64,000 bases of DNA from assembly GCA_030761205.1 (NCBI GenBank), contig JAULJL010000025.1:382001-446000 (forward strand), in the 5' to 3' direction. The translations under genes were made by a program, and so were the position numbers. A model generated the notes under the pieces. The model was not told the DNA's origin. It did no database searches and saw nothing but the letters and a program-made list of their open reading frames with translations. Shown one piece after another: positions 23,763-32,276 of the stretch (position 1 is its first letter; each line of letters opens with the position of its first letter). This DNA comes from Fremontodendron californicum. Taxonomy: Eukaryota; Streptophyta; Magnoliopsida; Malvales; Malvaceae.

Positions 23763-26700
23763 ATGTTCCAAGCTCCCGAAAAAGACTTACGACTTAGAAA
23801 AATTCGGGAATTTATAACTTCTCACCAACAACCAATCGAGGAGTTGATCCAAAACATCCAAGAGAAGCAAGGAGAGATGGCAGCAGCTGACAACCGAACT
23901 CTCAAGGAGCTAGCCGCTCCGGACTTGGGTCAACAACCATTATGCATTGAATATGCTAATCTTGAGGTAGCTTTTGAATTAAAATCTGGTTTGATTCACC
24001 TTCTCCCAACTTTTCATGGTTTTGCAGGAGAGGATCCAAATAAGCACCTCAAGGAATTCCATGTAGTTTGCTCAAGCATGAGACCAACAGGGGTCACGGA
24101 AGAGCAAGTTAAGTTGAGAGCCTTCCCATTCTCTCTAGCTGATTCAGCAAAGGAATGGCTCTACTATCTACCATCCGGGACCATCACTACATGGAATGAT
24201 TTGAAGAAAGCATTCTTGGAAAGGTATTTCCCAGCATCTAAGGCTGCCAACATTAGGAAAGAGATATGTGGGATTCGGCAATACAACGGAGAGTCCTTAT
24301 ATGAATATTGGGAGAGGTTCAAGAAACTTTGTGCATCATGTCCACACCATCAGATAAGTGAACAACTTCTCATCCAATACTTCTATGAAGGTCTCATGCC
24401 CATGGAGAGAAGTATGATAGATGCCGCTAGTGGGGGAGCTCTAGTTGATAAGACTCCCAGGGCTGCTAGAACATTAATCTCCAACATGGCAGCCAATTCT
24501 CAACAGTTCTCAATGAGACAAGATCCACCACCACAATCCAAGAGAGTTAATGAGGTAAGTATATCATCCCTTGAACAAAAATTTGATAAACTGACTTCTC
24601 TTGTTCAACAATTGGCTGTAGGTAAAATACAACAAATAAAGGCTTGTGGCATATGTTCAAACATAGGGCACCAAACTGATATGTGTCCAACACTTCAAGA
24701 GGATACCAATGAACATGTGAATGCCATGGGTGGATTTCAGAACCAATCAAGGAAATATGATCCCTACTCAAACACATACAATCCAGGATGGAGGGATCAT
24801 CCAAACTTCAATTATGGAGGGAACCAATCACAAACTATTCCTCCACCATTTGACCACAGGCCACCGGGTTTTCAGCAAAGAGTGCAACAACCATACCAAA
24901 CCCGACAACAACTACCACCCACCCAAAATTCAGGTACTTCTCTTGAAGATCTTGTTAAAGCTCTTTCTACTAATACAATTCAATTTCAACAGGAAACAAA
25001 GACAAGTATTCGAAATTTGGAGACTCAAATAGGGCAATTGGCAACAACCATGAGTCAAATGCAAGCAAGGGATTCTGGGAAATTACCTTCCCAAACCATA
25101 GTGAATCCAAGAGAGAATGCCAATGCTATAAATTTAAGAAGTGGGAAACAGCTAGAGGCACCACAAAATGATAGTGCTCAAGGGGAGAACAATACCATGG
25201 CATCCTCTTCACATCCCAACGAGCCACTAAAAAAGGTAATTCCTAAACCATCCTTTCCTTCCTATATAACTCCTCCACCTTTTCCTAACAGGTTAGCAAA
25301 GTCCAAGAAGGAGGAGCAAGAGAAGGAAATTTTGGAAACCTTCCGGAAAGTAGAGGTGAACATTCCTTTACTAGATGCTATCAAGCAAGTGCCAAGATAT
25401 GCCAAGTTCCTAAAAGAGTTGTGCACATCTAAACGGAAGTTGAAATGGAATGAAAAGGTAAGTGTGGGGGAGAATGTGTCAGCTGTTCTTCAAAAGAAAC
25501 TCCCACCTAAATGCAAGGATCCAGGTATGTTTACCATTCCTTGTAAGATAGGCAACACCAGGTTTGAGCGTGCTATGCTAGATCTAGGGGCATCTATTAA
25601 TGTCATGCCATATTCAATTTATGCTTTATTGAATCTAGGACCATTAGAGGAAACCGGTGTTATAATACAACTTGCTGACCGTTCTAACACTTATCCAAGA
25701 GGAGTTGTAGAAGACGTTCTTGTACAGGTTAATGAATTGGTTTTTCCCGCTGACTTTTATGTTATTGAGATGGAAGATGAGATGTCTTCTAATCCCACAC
25801 CTATTCTATTAGGGAGACCATTCTTGAAAACAGCAAGAACTAAAATAGATGTACATGATGGCACTTTAACTATGGAATTTGATGGTGAAATAATTCGCTT
25901 TAACATTTTTGAGGCCATGAGATATCCTAGTGATGTGCATTCTGTTTTTAATATTGATATAATTGACTCACTAGTGCAGCAAGCTTATGAGCTAGATGGT
26001 GAAGATAGTGTGGAAATAGTCCTTAGCAACCATCTCGGAATGGGGAATGCTAAACTAGCCTTGAGTGACCATGTGGAAGGGGCACTAGAATCTTTACACT
26101 CGCTGCAACCTAAAGATGCAAGGTTTGATGTTTCATTTATTAATTTGCCTTTATCTAATGAGAAACTTCTACCTTCCATTTTGCAGGCACCAACTTTAGA
26201 GTTGAAACCACTACCGAACAACTTGAAATATTTGTTCTTAGGGGAAAAGGACACACTACCTGTCATCATTGCCAAAGAGCTCACACCTTTGCAAGAAGAG
26301 CGACTTATCCGGGTGCTTAGAGAGCATAAAACAGCAATTGGTTGGACAATTGCCGATATCAAGGGAATAAGCCCATCCATGTGCATGCACCGGATTTTGT
26401 TAGAGGAAGGGTCTAAACCAACAAGAGAAGCACAAAGAAGATTGAACCCTCCTATGATGGAGGTTGTGAAAAAGGAGATACTGAAGCTCCTAGATGTTGG
26501 AGTGATCTATCCTATCTCGGATAGCAAATGGGTGAGCCCAGTCCAAGTGGTTCCAAAGAAATCAGGTGTAACGGTGGTAACAAATAATGAGAATGAACTT
26601 GTTCCTACTAGGATTCAAACAGGATGGCGAGTTTGTATTGATTATCGTAAACTTAATTCCACAACTCACAAAGACCACTTTCCTTTACCTTTTATTGATC

Positions 26701-29096
26701 AAATGCTTGAAAGGTTAGCTGGCCATTCTCATTATTGTTTTCTTGATGGTTTTTCAGGTTATAATCAGATAGCCATTGCTCCGGAGGACCAAGAGAAAAC
26801 AACATTCACATGTCCATTTGGTACTTTTGCATACCGGCGTATGCCATTTGGTCTTTGTAATGCACCAGCTACATTCCAAAGGTGTATGGTTAGCATATTT
26901 TCAGATTATGTAGAGAATATCATAGAAGTGTTTATGGATGATTTTAGTGTCTATGGTGATTCTTTTGATAGATGTCTAGAGAACCTTACACTTGTACTTG
27001 AAAGATGCATGGAAACTAACCTTGTTTTGAATTGGGAAAAATGTCACTTTATGGTAGAACAAGGAATAGTTTTGGGCCATGTTATTTCTTCTAGAGGGAT
27101 AGAGGTTGATAAGTCTAAAATAGATATTATGCATTCTTTACCACCTCCCACAAATGTGAGAGAGGTTCGTTCTTTTCTTGGACATGCAGGTTTCTATAGG
27201 AGATTTATCAAAGACTTCTCAAAGATCACATTACCTCTTTGCAAGCTACTACAAAAAGATGTGGTTTTCCACTTTGATGATAAATGCAAAGAGGCGTTTG
27301 AAACATTGAAGGGACTCTTGACATCAGCTCCTATCATCCAACCACCAGATTGGAATGTACCTTTTGAAATCATGTGTGATGCTAGTGACTATGCCATTGG
27401 AGCTGTTTTGGGCCAACGGGTTGGCAAAGCCTCACATGCCATTTATTATGCCTCAAGAACTCTTAATGATGCTCAATTGAACTATTCCACTACTGAAAAA
27501 GAACTTTTGGCTGTTGTATTTGCTTTAGAAAAATTTCGATCTTATTTAATTGGTACTAAAGTAATTGTATTTTCTGACCATGCAGCCCTTAAGTACTTAC
27601 TCACTAAAAAGGAGGCCAAACCAAGGTTGATTAGATGGATACTTCTCTTACAAGAGTTTGATTTGGAGATAAAAGATAAGAGAGGTAGTGACAACCTGGT
27701 TGCGGACCATCTTAGCCGTTTAGTTCATGAAGATGATGCATTACCCTTGAATGAGAACTTTCCGGATGAGCAACTTCTTTTTATAAGAACAACAACTCCT
27801 TGGTATGCTGATATTGTTAATTACTTAGTTACCAAGAAGTTGCCACAAGAGTTGACACAAGCTCAAAGAAATAAGATCAAGAGTGATGCCAAATACTACA
27901 TATGGGATGATCCTTACCTTTGGAAGCATTGCTCCGATCAGATTATAAGAAGGTGTGTACTCGAAACTGAATTTCAATCTATTCTCACCTTTTGTCACTC
28001 TTATGCATGTGGAGGACACTTTGGATCCAAAAGAACAGCCATGAAAGTTCTTGATTCTGGATTTTATTGGCCTACCATATTCAAAGATGCATACCTCTTT
28101 TGCAAGTCATGTGATCGTTGCCAAAGAACAGGTAACTTAGGTGCTAGAAATCAAATGCCTCAAACTCCAATACTTATTGTTGAAATTTTTGATGTATGGG
28201 GCATGGATTTCATGGGACCTTTTCCTCCTTCTTTTGGTAATCTTTATATTTTACTTGCCGTTGATTATGTTTCAAAGTGGGTGGAAGCAAAATCCACTAG
28301 GACTAATGACTCTAAAGTTGTTTCAGATTTTGTCAAGACTAACATCTTTGCTAGGTTTGGAACGCCAAAGGCCATAATCAGTGATAGAGGTACTCACTTT
28401 TGCAATAGGACTATAGAAGCACTTTTGAGGAAGTATAACATCACACACAAGGTCTCCACCTCATATCATCCTCAAACTAGTGGGCAAGCTGAAGTGTCAA
28501 ACCGAGAAGTTAAGTCCATCCTTGAAAAGACAGTTAATCCAAATAGGAAGGATTGGAGTTCACGACTTGATGATGCACTTTGGGCTTATAGGACAGCATA
28601 TAAGACACCCATTGGTATGTCTCCTTATCGACTTGTTTATGGTAAGCCTTGTCATCTTCCGGTTGAATTGGAACATAAATCATATTGGGCTATCAAACAA
28701 TGCAACATGGAGATGGATGAGATAGGAAAGAAAAGAAAACTTGACCTACAAGAATTAGAGGATATAAGGAATGATGCCTATCAGAATTCTAGGATTTACA
28801 AGGAAAAGACTAAGGCATTCCATGACAAGATGATATCAAGAAAAGAATTTGTTGTTGGACAAAAAGTTCTTCTCTTCCATTCACGCCTTAAGTTATATCC
28901 AGGTAAGTTACGTTCTCGTTGGGTTGGACCTTTTGTTATTACTAATGTATTTACTCATGGTGCAGTTGAAATCCAAAGCCCAAAAACAGATAAGGCATTC
29001 AAAGTGAATGGTCATAGATTGAAGCCTTACTATGAGAACTTTCCAATACAAGATGTGGAGGAGTTTCCACTTTTTGAGCCAAAGTATGTTGAATAA
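23763..29096 (+). CDS. gag-pol polyprotein of Athila-like element D (1,777 aa, intact)
   Basis: The single open frame starts at the first ATG after the primer site, 85 bp downstream. Gag (about residues 70-240) has the capsid-like motifs KEWLYYLP, FLERYFPASKAANIRKE and YFYEGLMPMERSMIDAA. A zinc knuckle CX2CX4HX4C follows (C295, C298, H303, C308), then a low-complexity linker. Protease: active Asp about 607 in AMLDLGASINVMP. RT: FMDD at 1057-1060, after CIDYRKLNS and MPFGLCNAPATF. RNase H: D1206 (MCDASD), E1247 (TEKELLAV), D1272 (FSDHAAL). Integrase: HHCC zinc motif (H1412, H1419, C1450, C1453) and the D1482, D1541, E1577 triad with DD35E spacing. There is no chromodomain; the C terminus is the usual integrase GPF/Y-like region (WVGPFVITNV). 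No internal stop or frameshift is seen, so the protein could be functional. It makes the particle, copies the RNA and integrates the cDNA. Confidence 0.96.
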   Translation: MFQAPEKDLRLRKIREFITSHQQPIEELIQNIQEKQGEMAAADNRTLKELAAPDLGQQPLCIEYANLEVAFELKSGLIHLLPTFHGFAGEDPNKHLKEFHVVCSSMRPTGVTEEQVKLRAFPFSLADSAKEWLYYLPSGTITTWNDLKKAFLERYFPASKAANIRKEICGIRQYNGESLYEYWERFKKLCASCPHHQISEQLLIQYFYEGLMPMERSMIDAASGGALVDKTPRAARTLISNMAANSQQFSMRQDPPPQSKRVNEVSISSLEQKFDKLTSLVQQLAVGKIQQIKACGICSNIGHQTDMCPTLQEDTNEHVNAMGGFQNQSRKYDPYSNTYNPGWRDHPNFNYGGNQSQTIPPPFDHRPPGFQQRVQQPYQTRQQLPPTQNSGTSLEDLVKALSTNTIQFQQETKTSIRNLETQIGQLATTMSQMQARDSGKLPSQTIVNPRENANAINLRSGKQLEAPQNDSAQGENNTMASSSHPNEPLKKVIPKPSFPSYITPPPFPNRLAKSKKEEQEKEILETFRKVEVNIPLLDAIKQVPRYAKFLKELCTSKRKLKWNEKVSVGENVSAVLQKKLPPKCKDPGMFTIPCKIGNTRFERAMLDLGASINVMPYSIYALLNLGPLEETGVIIQLADRSNTYPRGVVEDVLVQVNELVFPADFYVIEMEDEMSSNPTPILLGRPFLKTARTKIDVHDGTLTMEFDGEIIRFNIFEAMRYPSDVHSVFNIDIIDSLVQQAYELDGEDSVEIVLSNHLGMGNAKLALSDHVEGALESLHSLQPKDARFDVSFINLPLSNEKLLPSILQAPTLELKPLPNNLKYLFLGEKDTLPVIIAKELTPLQEERLIRVLREHKTAIGWTIADIKGISPSMCMHRILLEEGSKPTREAQRRLNPPMMEVVKKEILKLLDVGVIYPISDSKWVSPVQVVPKKSGVTVVTNNENELVPTRIQTGWRVCIDYRKLNSTTHKDHFPLPFIDQMLERLAGHSHYCFLDGFSGYNQIAIAPEDQEKTTFTCPFGTFAYRRMPFGLCNAPATFQRCMVSIFSDYVENIIEVFMDDFSVYGDSFDRCLENLTLVLERCMETNLVLNWEKCHFMVEQGIVLGHVISSRGIEVDKSKIDIMHSLPPPTNVREVRSFLGHAGFYRRFIKDFSKITLPLCKLLQKDVVFHFDDKCKEAFETLKGLLTSAPIIQPPDWNVPFEIMCDASDYAIGAVLGQRVGKASHAIYYASRTLNDAQLNYSTTEKELLAVVFALEKFRSYLIGTKVIVFSDHAALKYLLTKKEAKPRLIRWILLLQEFDLEIKDKRGSDNLVADHLSRLVHEDDALPLNENFPDEQLLFIRTTTPWYADIVNYLVTKKLPQELTQAQRNKIKSDAKYYIWDDPYLWKHCSDQIIRRCVLETEFQSILTFCHSYACGGHFGSKRTAMKVLDSGFYWPTIFKDAYLFCKSCDRCQRTGNLGARNQMPQTPILIVEIFDVWGMDFMGPFPPSFGNLYILLAVDYVSKWVEAKSTRTNDSKVVSDFVKTNIFARFGTPKAIISDRGTHFCNRTIEALLRKYNITHKVSTSYHPQTSGQAEVSNREVKSILEKTVNPNRKDWSSRLDDALWAYRTAYKTPIGMSPYRLVYGKPCHLPVELEHKSYWAIKQCNMEMDEIGKKRKLDLQELEDIRNDAYQNSRIYKEKTKAFHDKMISRKEFVVGQKVLLFHSRLKLYPGKLRSRWVGPFVITNVFTHGAVEIQSPKTDKAFKVNGHRLKPYYENFPIQDVEEFPLFEPKYVE
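28900..28908 (+). promoter_or_regulatory. Candidate 5' splice site near end of pol (element D)
   Basis: CAG|GTAAGT, a perfect consensus donor, lies about 530 bp upstream of the acceptor before the first cargo frame. Two more AG|GTAAGT sites lie in the gag part at about 24551 and 25456. Which of them is used, if any, cannot be told from sequence. Confidence 0.3.
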
Positions 29097-29430
29097 TAAT
29101 GGCATGGGTCTAAGTTAGGCTGAGGAAAATAAACCAAGCGCTTCTTGGGAGGCAACCCAAAAGGATGGAGAGCATCTATTATATCAGATTTGCATATTCC
29201 TTACTCTCCATCATTCTATCTTTTATTGTTTTTTCTTTTCTTTTGTTTAATAGTTCTTTTCTCTTACAAAGATGTAAATATAATTTTTAATTTTTTTTTT
29301 AACCCCGGTTAAATGGCGGATAACGGTACTCCGTGATTATTTAAATCGGTTCCATCAGCTACCCACAAAACTGATATTGTATATAAATTTCTCTTCCAAT
29401 TTCTCTTTCATTTTTTTCATTTTTTTTCAG
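29097..29430 (+). promoter_or_regulatory. pol-cargo spacer with putative 3' splice site
   Basis: Soon after the pol stop comes AAGCGCTTCTTGGGAGGCAA (about 29138-29157), a motif I recall as common just after gag-pol in Athila-type elements. The spacer ends in a long pyrimidine tract (CTCTTCC, CTCTTTC, T-rich) closing in TTTTTTTTCAG at 29430. ATG follows at 29432. This is the form of a plant 3' splice site and would let the cargo frame be expressed from a spliced subgenomic mRNA. Confidence 0.5.
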
Positions 29431-29527
29431 GATGGATGATATTCTCACAAGATTGCAGAAATGATTTCCTCCTTTTCCTCGAAATATTTTACTGAAGCTT
29501 TACCAAGTTCGACTTGAAAGATTAAGA

Positions 29528-29968
29528 ATGCTTATGCACAAAGGGATTCCTGACGACATACGTTGGATAATTGAAGCCAAGGTACGTGAAGATGAATATC
29601 TTCCTGTTTTGCATTTACCAGGTACAGGTAGAAGCACTTTTGCAAAGAAGCGACGAGCAAAGCGCATGAGTTCAAATTGCCACAAATGTGCACGATGGAC
29701 GTGTAACGGTAAATGTCGTTCTATTGGGATTCCGTCCTCTAATCGAGATGATAAAATTGAATTCATTAAGGATGGACTGAGTAAGGAGAATTTGGGTAAT
29801 ATCCAACTTTCTCTTGAGACGCATCCTAGTGGAGACGTACAAAGAGAAATTCTTGATTTATGGCCGCAATTCCAAAGGGAATGGCAACATCTTGGGAATC
29901 TGATGTTAAAAGACCCTATTTGCCAGCTTGTAAGAAAACTGGATGGGAAGCATATCCTCGACTCATAG
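29528..29968 (+). CDS. Cysteine-rich nucleic-acid-binding protein-like cargo frame (carlavirus-type)
   Basis: 146 residues from the ATG at 29528. The centre reads GTGRSTFAKKRRAKR (32-46), a glycine-arginine-serine turn running into a basic cluster, followed by a compact Cys motif CX2CX4CX3C (C51, C54, C59, C63). An N-terminal amphipathic stretch (IPDDIRWIIEAKV) precedes it. This order (hydrophobic helix, GTGRS plus Arg/Lys block, Cys finger) is the signature of the small cysteine-rich nucleic-acid-binding proteins of carlaviruses, which in the virus act in RNA-silencing suppression and symptom induction. The C-terminal 80 residues I do not recognise. The same frame extends upstream to an ATG at 29432 but is cut by TGA at 29462-29464. 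After the TAG at 29966-29968 it stays open to a TGA at 30038-30040. So a longer ancestral protein with two nonsense changes is possible. It is unlike any Athila env frame. Confidence 0.6.
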   Translation: MLMHKGIPDDIRWIIEAKVREDEYLPVLHLPGTGRSTFAKKRRAKRMSSNCHKCARWTCNGKCRSIGIPSSNRDDKIEFIKDGLSKENLGNIQLSLETHPSGDVQREILDLWPQFQREWQHLGNLMLKDPICQLVRKLDGKHILDS

Positions 29969-30040
29969 AAGGCGTTTAAGCCGTTTCTGGACGTAAAACC
30001 AGAGGAAGATGTGAGCCACAATCACAACTACAATAAATGA

Positions 30041-30308
30041 CTTCTCAGCTTTTGGTTTGATTTGCAATAACTTTATTTTGTTTTAATTTACGTGTTGTTC
30101 GATTTGTGTAATTATTCTCGTTTTTTTTGTCTTTTACGGTTGATTTTTTCTTCTCTTTTTGATTTTCTTCCTGAAATCACGCAAAAATCTTTTGTTAGGT
30201 TAACATTTTCTTCTGACAGGTCAGATACACTTTCGGCGACATTATTACTCTTGTCTGATTCACTACTCAGTCCTCTATATATTACACCATGTACTCATTC
30301 TCTTTCAG
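30041..30308 (+). promoter_or_regulatory. Inter-cargo spacer with putative 3' splice site
   Basis: A T-rich, non-coding spacer ending in CATTCTCTTTCAG at 30308, a good plant 3' splice site, 18 bp before the LOG-like ATG. An A-rich leader (CGAAAAAAAAAAAATGG) carries the ATG itself. The same arrangement, a pyrimidine tract ending in CAG just before the start, precedes the first cargo frame. Confidence 0.45.
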
Positions 30309-30326
30309 GCACTCGAAAAAAAAAAA

Positions 30327-30974
30327 ATGGAAAGTACTTCATCCCAGCGCATTAAAAAAATTTGTGTCTTTGGAGGTGCTTATCCAGGGAAAAATAACAT
30401 ATTCGCTGATGAAGCCATAAGAGTTGGAGTAATACTTGCCCAACAAAAGATCCACTTGATTTATGGAGGCGGTAGTACGGGTTTAATGGGAGCAGTCGCT
30501 ACAGCAGCACACGCCGGAGGAAGTCCAGTTCTAGGAATCGTGCCAAAACTATTCACAAGTTTTTGTGGACCTACCGTGGGTAAGGAAATACAAGTCTGGA
30601 GTGTCCCTGAACGGATAACAATCATGTACCATTCTGCCGATGCATTCATTGCTTTACCAGGAGGTCTGGGTACATTGGAAGAAATAGCTTGCGCGGCTTC
30701 TTGGTCATCTTTGGTCACAAATAAGAAACCCATTGGTTTGCTTAATATTAATGGTTATTTTAGTAATTTGCTTTTATATTTAGATAATGCTGTGGATAAT
30801 GGATTCATGTTTTCAGAGGCAAGGAGAACCATAATTTCTGCTACAACCATTGAAGATTTACTTAAAAAGCTCCAAGCTTATGAGTGTTTATCTGCTACGG
30901 TTGTTTCGCAAACGCTCGGAAAAAGAAAAAGAGATATGGACGAGCAAGGAGTGGATTGCACTTTGTCTTTGTGA
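30327..30974 (+). CDS. LOG-like cytokinin riboside 5'-monophosphate phosphoribohydrolase (captured, intronless)
   Basis: 215 residues, the normal length for plant LONELY GUY proteins. It has the family's Rossmann-type layout: ICVFGGAYPGK (12-22), nucleotide-binding loop YGGGSTGLMG (46-55), VLGIVPK (68-74), conserved Arg96, and the signature PGGLGTLEE (111-119) with the catalytic Glu region. KKPIGLLNINGYF and a helical C terminus follow. LOG enzymes cleave cytokinin nucleotides to free active cytokinin in one step. Differences from typical plant LOGs include VPERITIM around the conserved Arg and a C-terminal KRKR cluster (199-202) that may be a nuclear signal. Plant LOG genes normally contain several introns; none is present here, pointing to capture through RNA. 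The frame lies inside the element, between pol and the polypurine tract. The older label 'lysine decarboxylase family' refers to the same fold. Activity is unproven. Confidence 0.85.
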   Translation: MESTSSQRIKKICVFGGAYPGKNNIFADEAIRVGVILAQQKIHLIYGGGSTGLMGAVATAAHAGGSPVLGIVPKLFTSFCGPTVGKEIQVWSVPERITIMYHSADAFIALPGGLGTLEEIACAASWSSLVTNKKPIGLLNINGYFSNLLLYLDNAVDNGFMFSEARRTIISATTIEDLLKKLQAYECLSATVVSQTLGKRKRDMDEQGVDCTLSL

Positions 30975-31067
30975 CATTATCTAACATTTTGCTTGTTGTG
31001 TCTCAGTTATAATAAGTGGTTAGCAACCTCTGCAGGTAATATCTCCTAAATTCTACCTTTAAAATTT

Positions 31068-31085
31068 GACATTGGGGACAATGTC
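31068..31085 (+). repeat. Perfect inverted repeat before a G-rich tract (first)
   Basis: GACATTG-GGGA-CAATGTC forms a 7-bp perfect stem with a 4-nt loop. A purine-rich TAGTAGGGGGTAAAGGA follows 8 bp later. Confidence 0.6.
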
Positions 31086-31485
31086 ATATTTTAGTAGGGG
31101 GTAAAGGACATATTTTGCTAATTTAAAAAAAAAAAAAAAAAATTTAAGAAGTATTCATTATGAACAAGGTCTGAGTAAGGGAGACTTGAGACATACCTTG
31201 TCAGTTTGATTTCTTCTTTTCAAAAAAAAAAAAAAAAAAAAAAAGTTTGTTGTGTTTTAAGCAATTTAGAAGTATTCATTCTGAACAAGGTCTGAGTAAG
31301 GGAGACTTGAGACATACCTTGTCAGTTTGATTTTAATCTTTTTATGTTTACTTGTTAATTTTTGTTTAGTATTTTAGGATTATTTAGGTTGCATGAGTTT
31401 GTTTTGTTTTGAGTCTTAGTTGTTCCTATTCTTATGTTATTAGTTCTTTTCTCTTACACATGATTCTTTCATTTGGGTTAATAGA

Positions 31486-31507
31486 CTTACATTGAGGACA
31501 ATGTAAG
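31486..31507 (+). repeat. Perfect inverted repeat before a G-rich tract (second)
   Basis: CTTACATTG-AGGA-CAATGTAAG forms a 9-bp perfect stem with a 4-nt loop. It has the same core as the first hairpin and is followed by AAGTGTGGGGGG at about 31512. Confidence 0.65.
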
Positions 31508-32242
31508 AATTAAGTGTGGGGGGAATGATTTAGGATTTCTTTTATTTTTGTCTACTATTTTTTTTTATGAGTCTTTATTATTATTATTATTTTAGTGTGT
31601 TTTAGTTCCTTTTTAATACAATGATGAGATATGAATTGCATAGGTCTAAACTGGTTATTAGTGAGAAGATTTTCATAAGAATTAAGCTTGATACTAATTT
31701 TTATGAGCCAATGTTAATATGATATGTTGATTGAGAAAGAAGCATGTTTAGACTTAATCTGACTTGTATAATCATCCTTGTGAGTTTTTGAGCCTATAAT
31801 GATTGATGAATTATACAAATCAATCTAATTTCTTTCTTGAGTGCTCTTATGATTACATGATTCTCTAGAACTTGCTTTAAACCGTTTGAGACTATATTGA
31901 TACATGTGACAACATGAATATGATAGAGGCATTAGGATTATAACCAGAGCCAAACAGCCATCCATTATTAATGTTCTAAGAGAACATCCCCACTAGTGAG
32001 CCAATTTGAGCCTACATTAAATATGATGTTTTATTGGTAACCACAACTTACACCTAGCCTAAATATACTTATATCCTTACCCTTGTTCTAAAGATGGATT
32101 ATATATTTTGAGACATATTGCAAAAAAAAACAAGGGATATTTTTAGTTAAAAATTTGGGTTAGAAACAAGAAATAAGTGTGGGGGGGAAAGAAAAGAAAA
32201 GTCAAGAGAAAAAGAAATGAAATACTGGCAAATACATTCCTA

Positions 32243-32276
<34 letters not shown>

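Noticed and set aside
24547..26386. Minus-strand and alternate-frame open stretches under gag-pol of D
   Set aside because: Shadows of the long coding frame; no independent motif or start.
29500..30021. 173-codon minus-strand frame opposite the first cargo gene
   Set aside because: No recognisable motif; the plus strand carries the coherent GTGRS-basic-Cys arrangement, so this is a shadow.
30327..30974. The LOG-like frame as an ordinary host gene split by the retrotransposon
   Set aside because: It lies between pol and the polypurine tract inside matched LTRs and target duplications, has no introns, and no host-like flanking DNA is visible.
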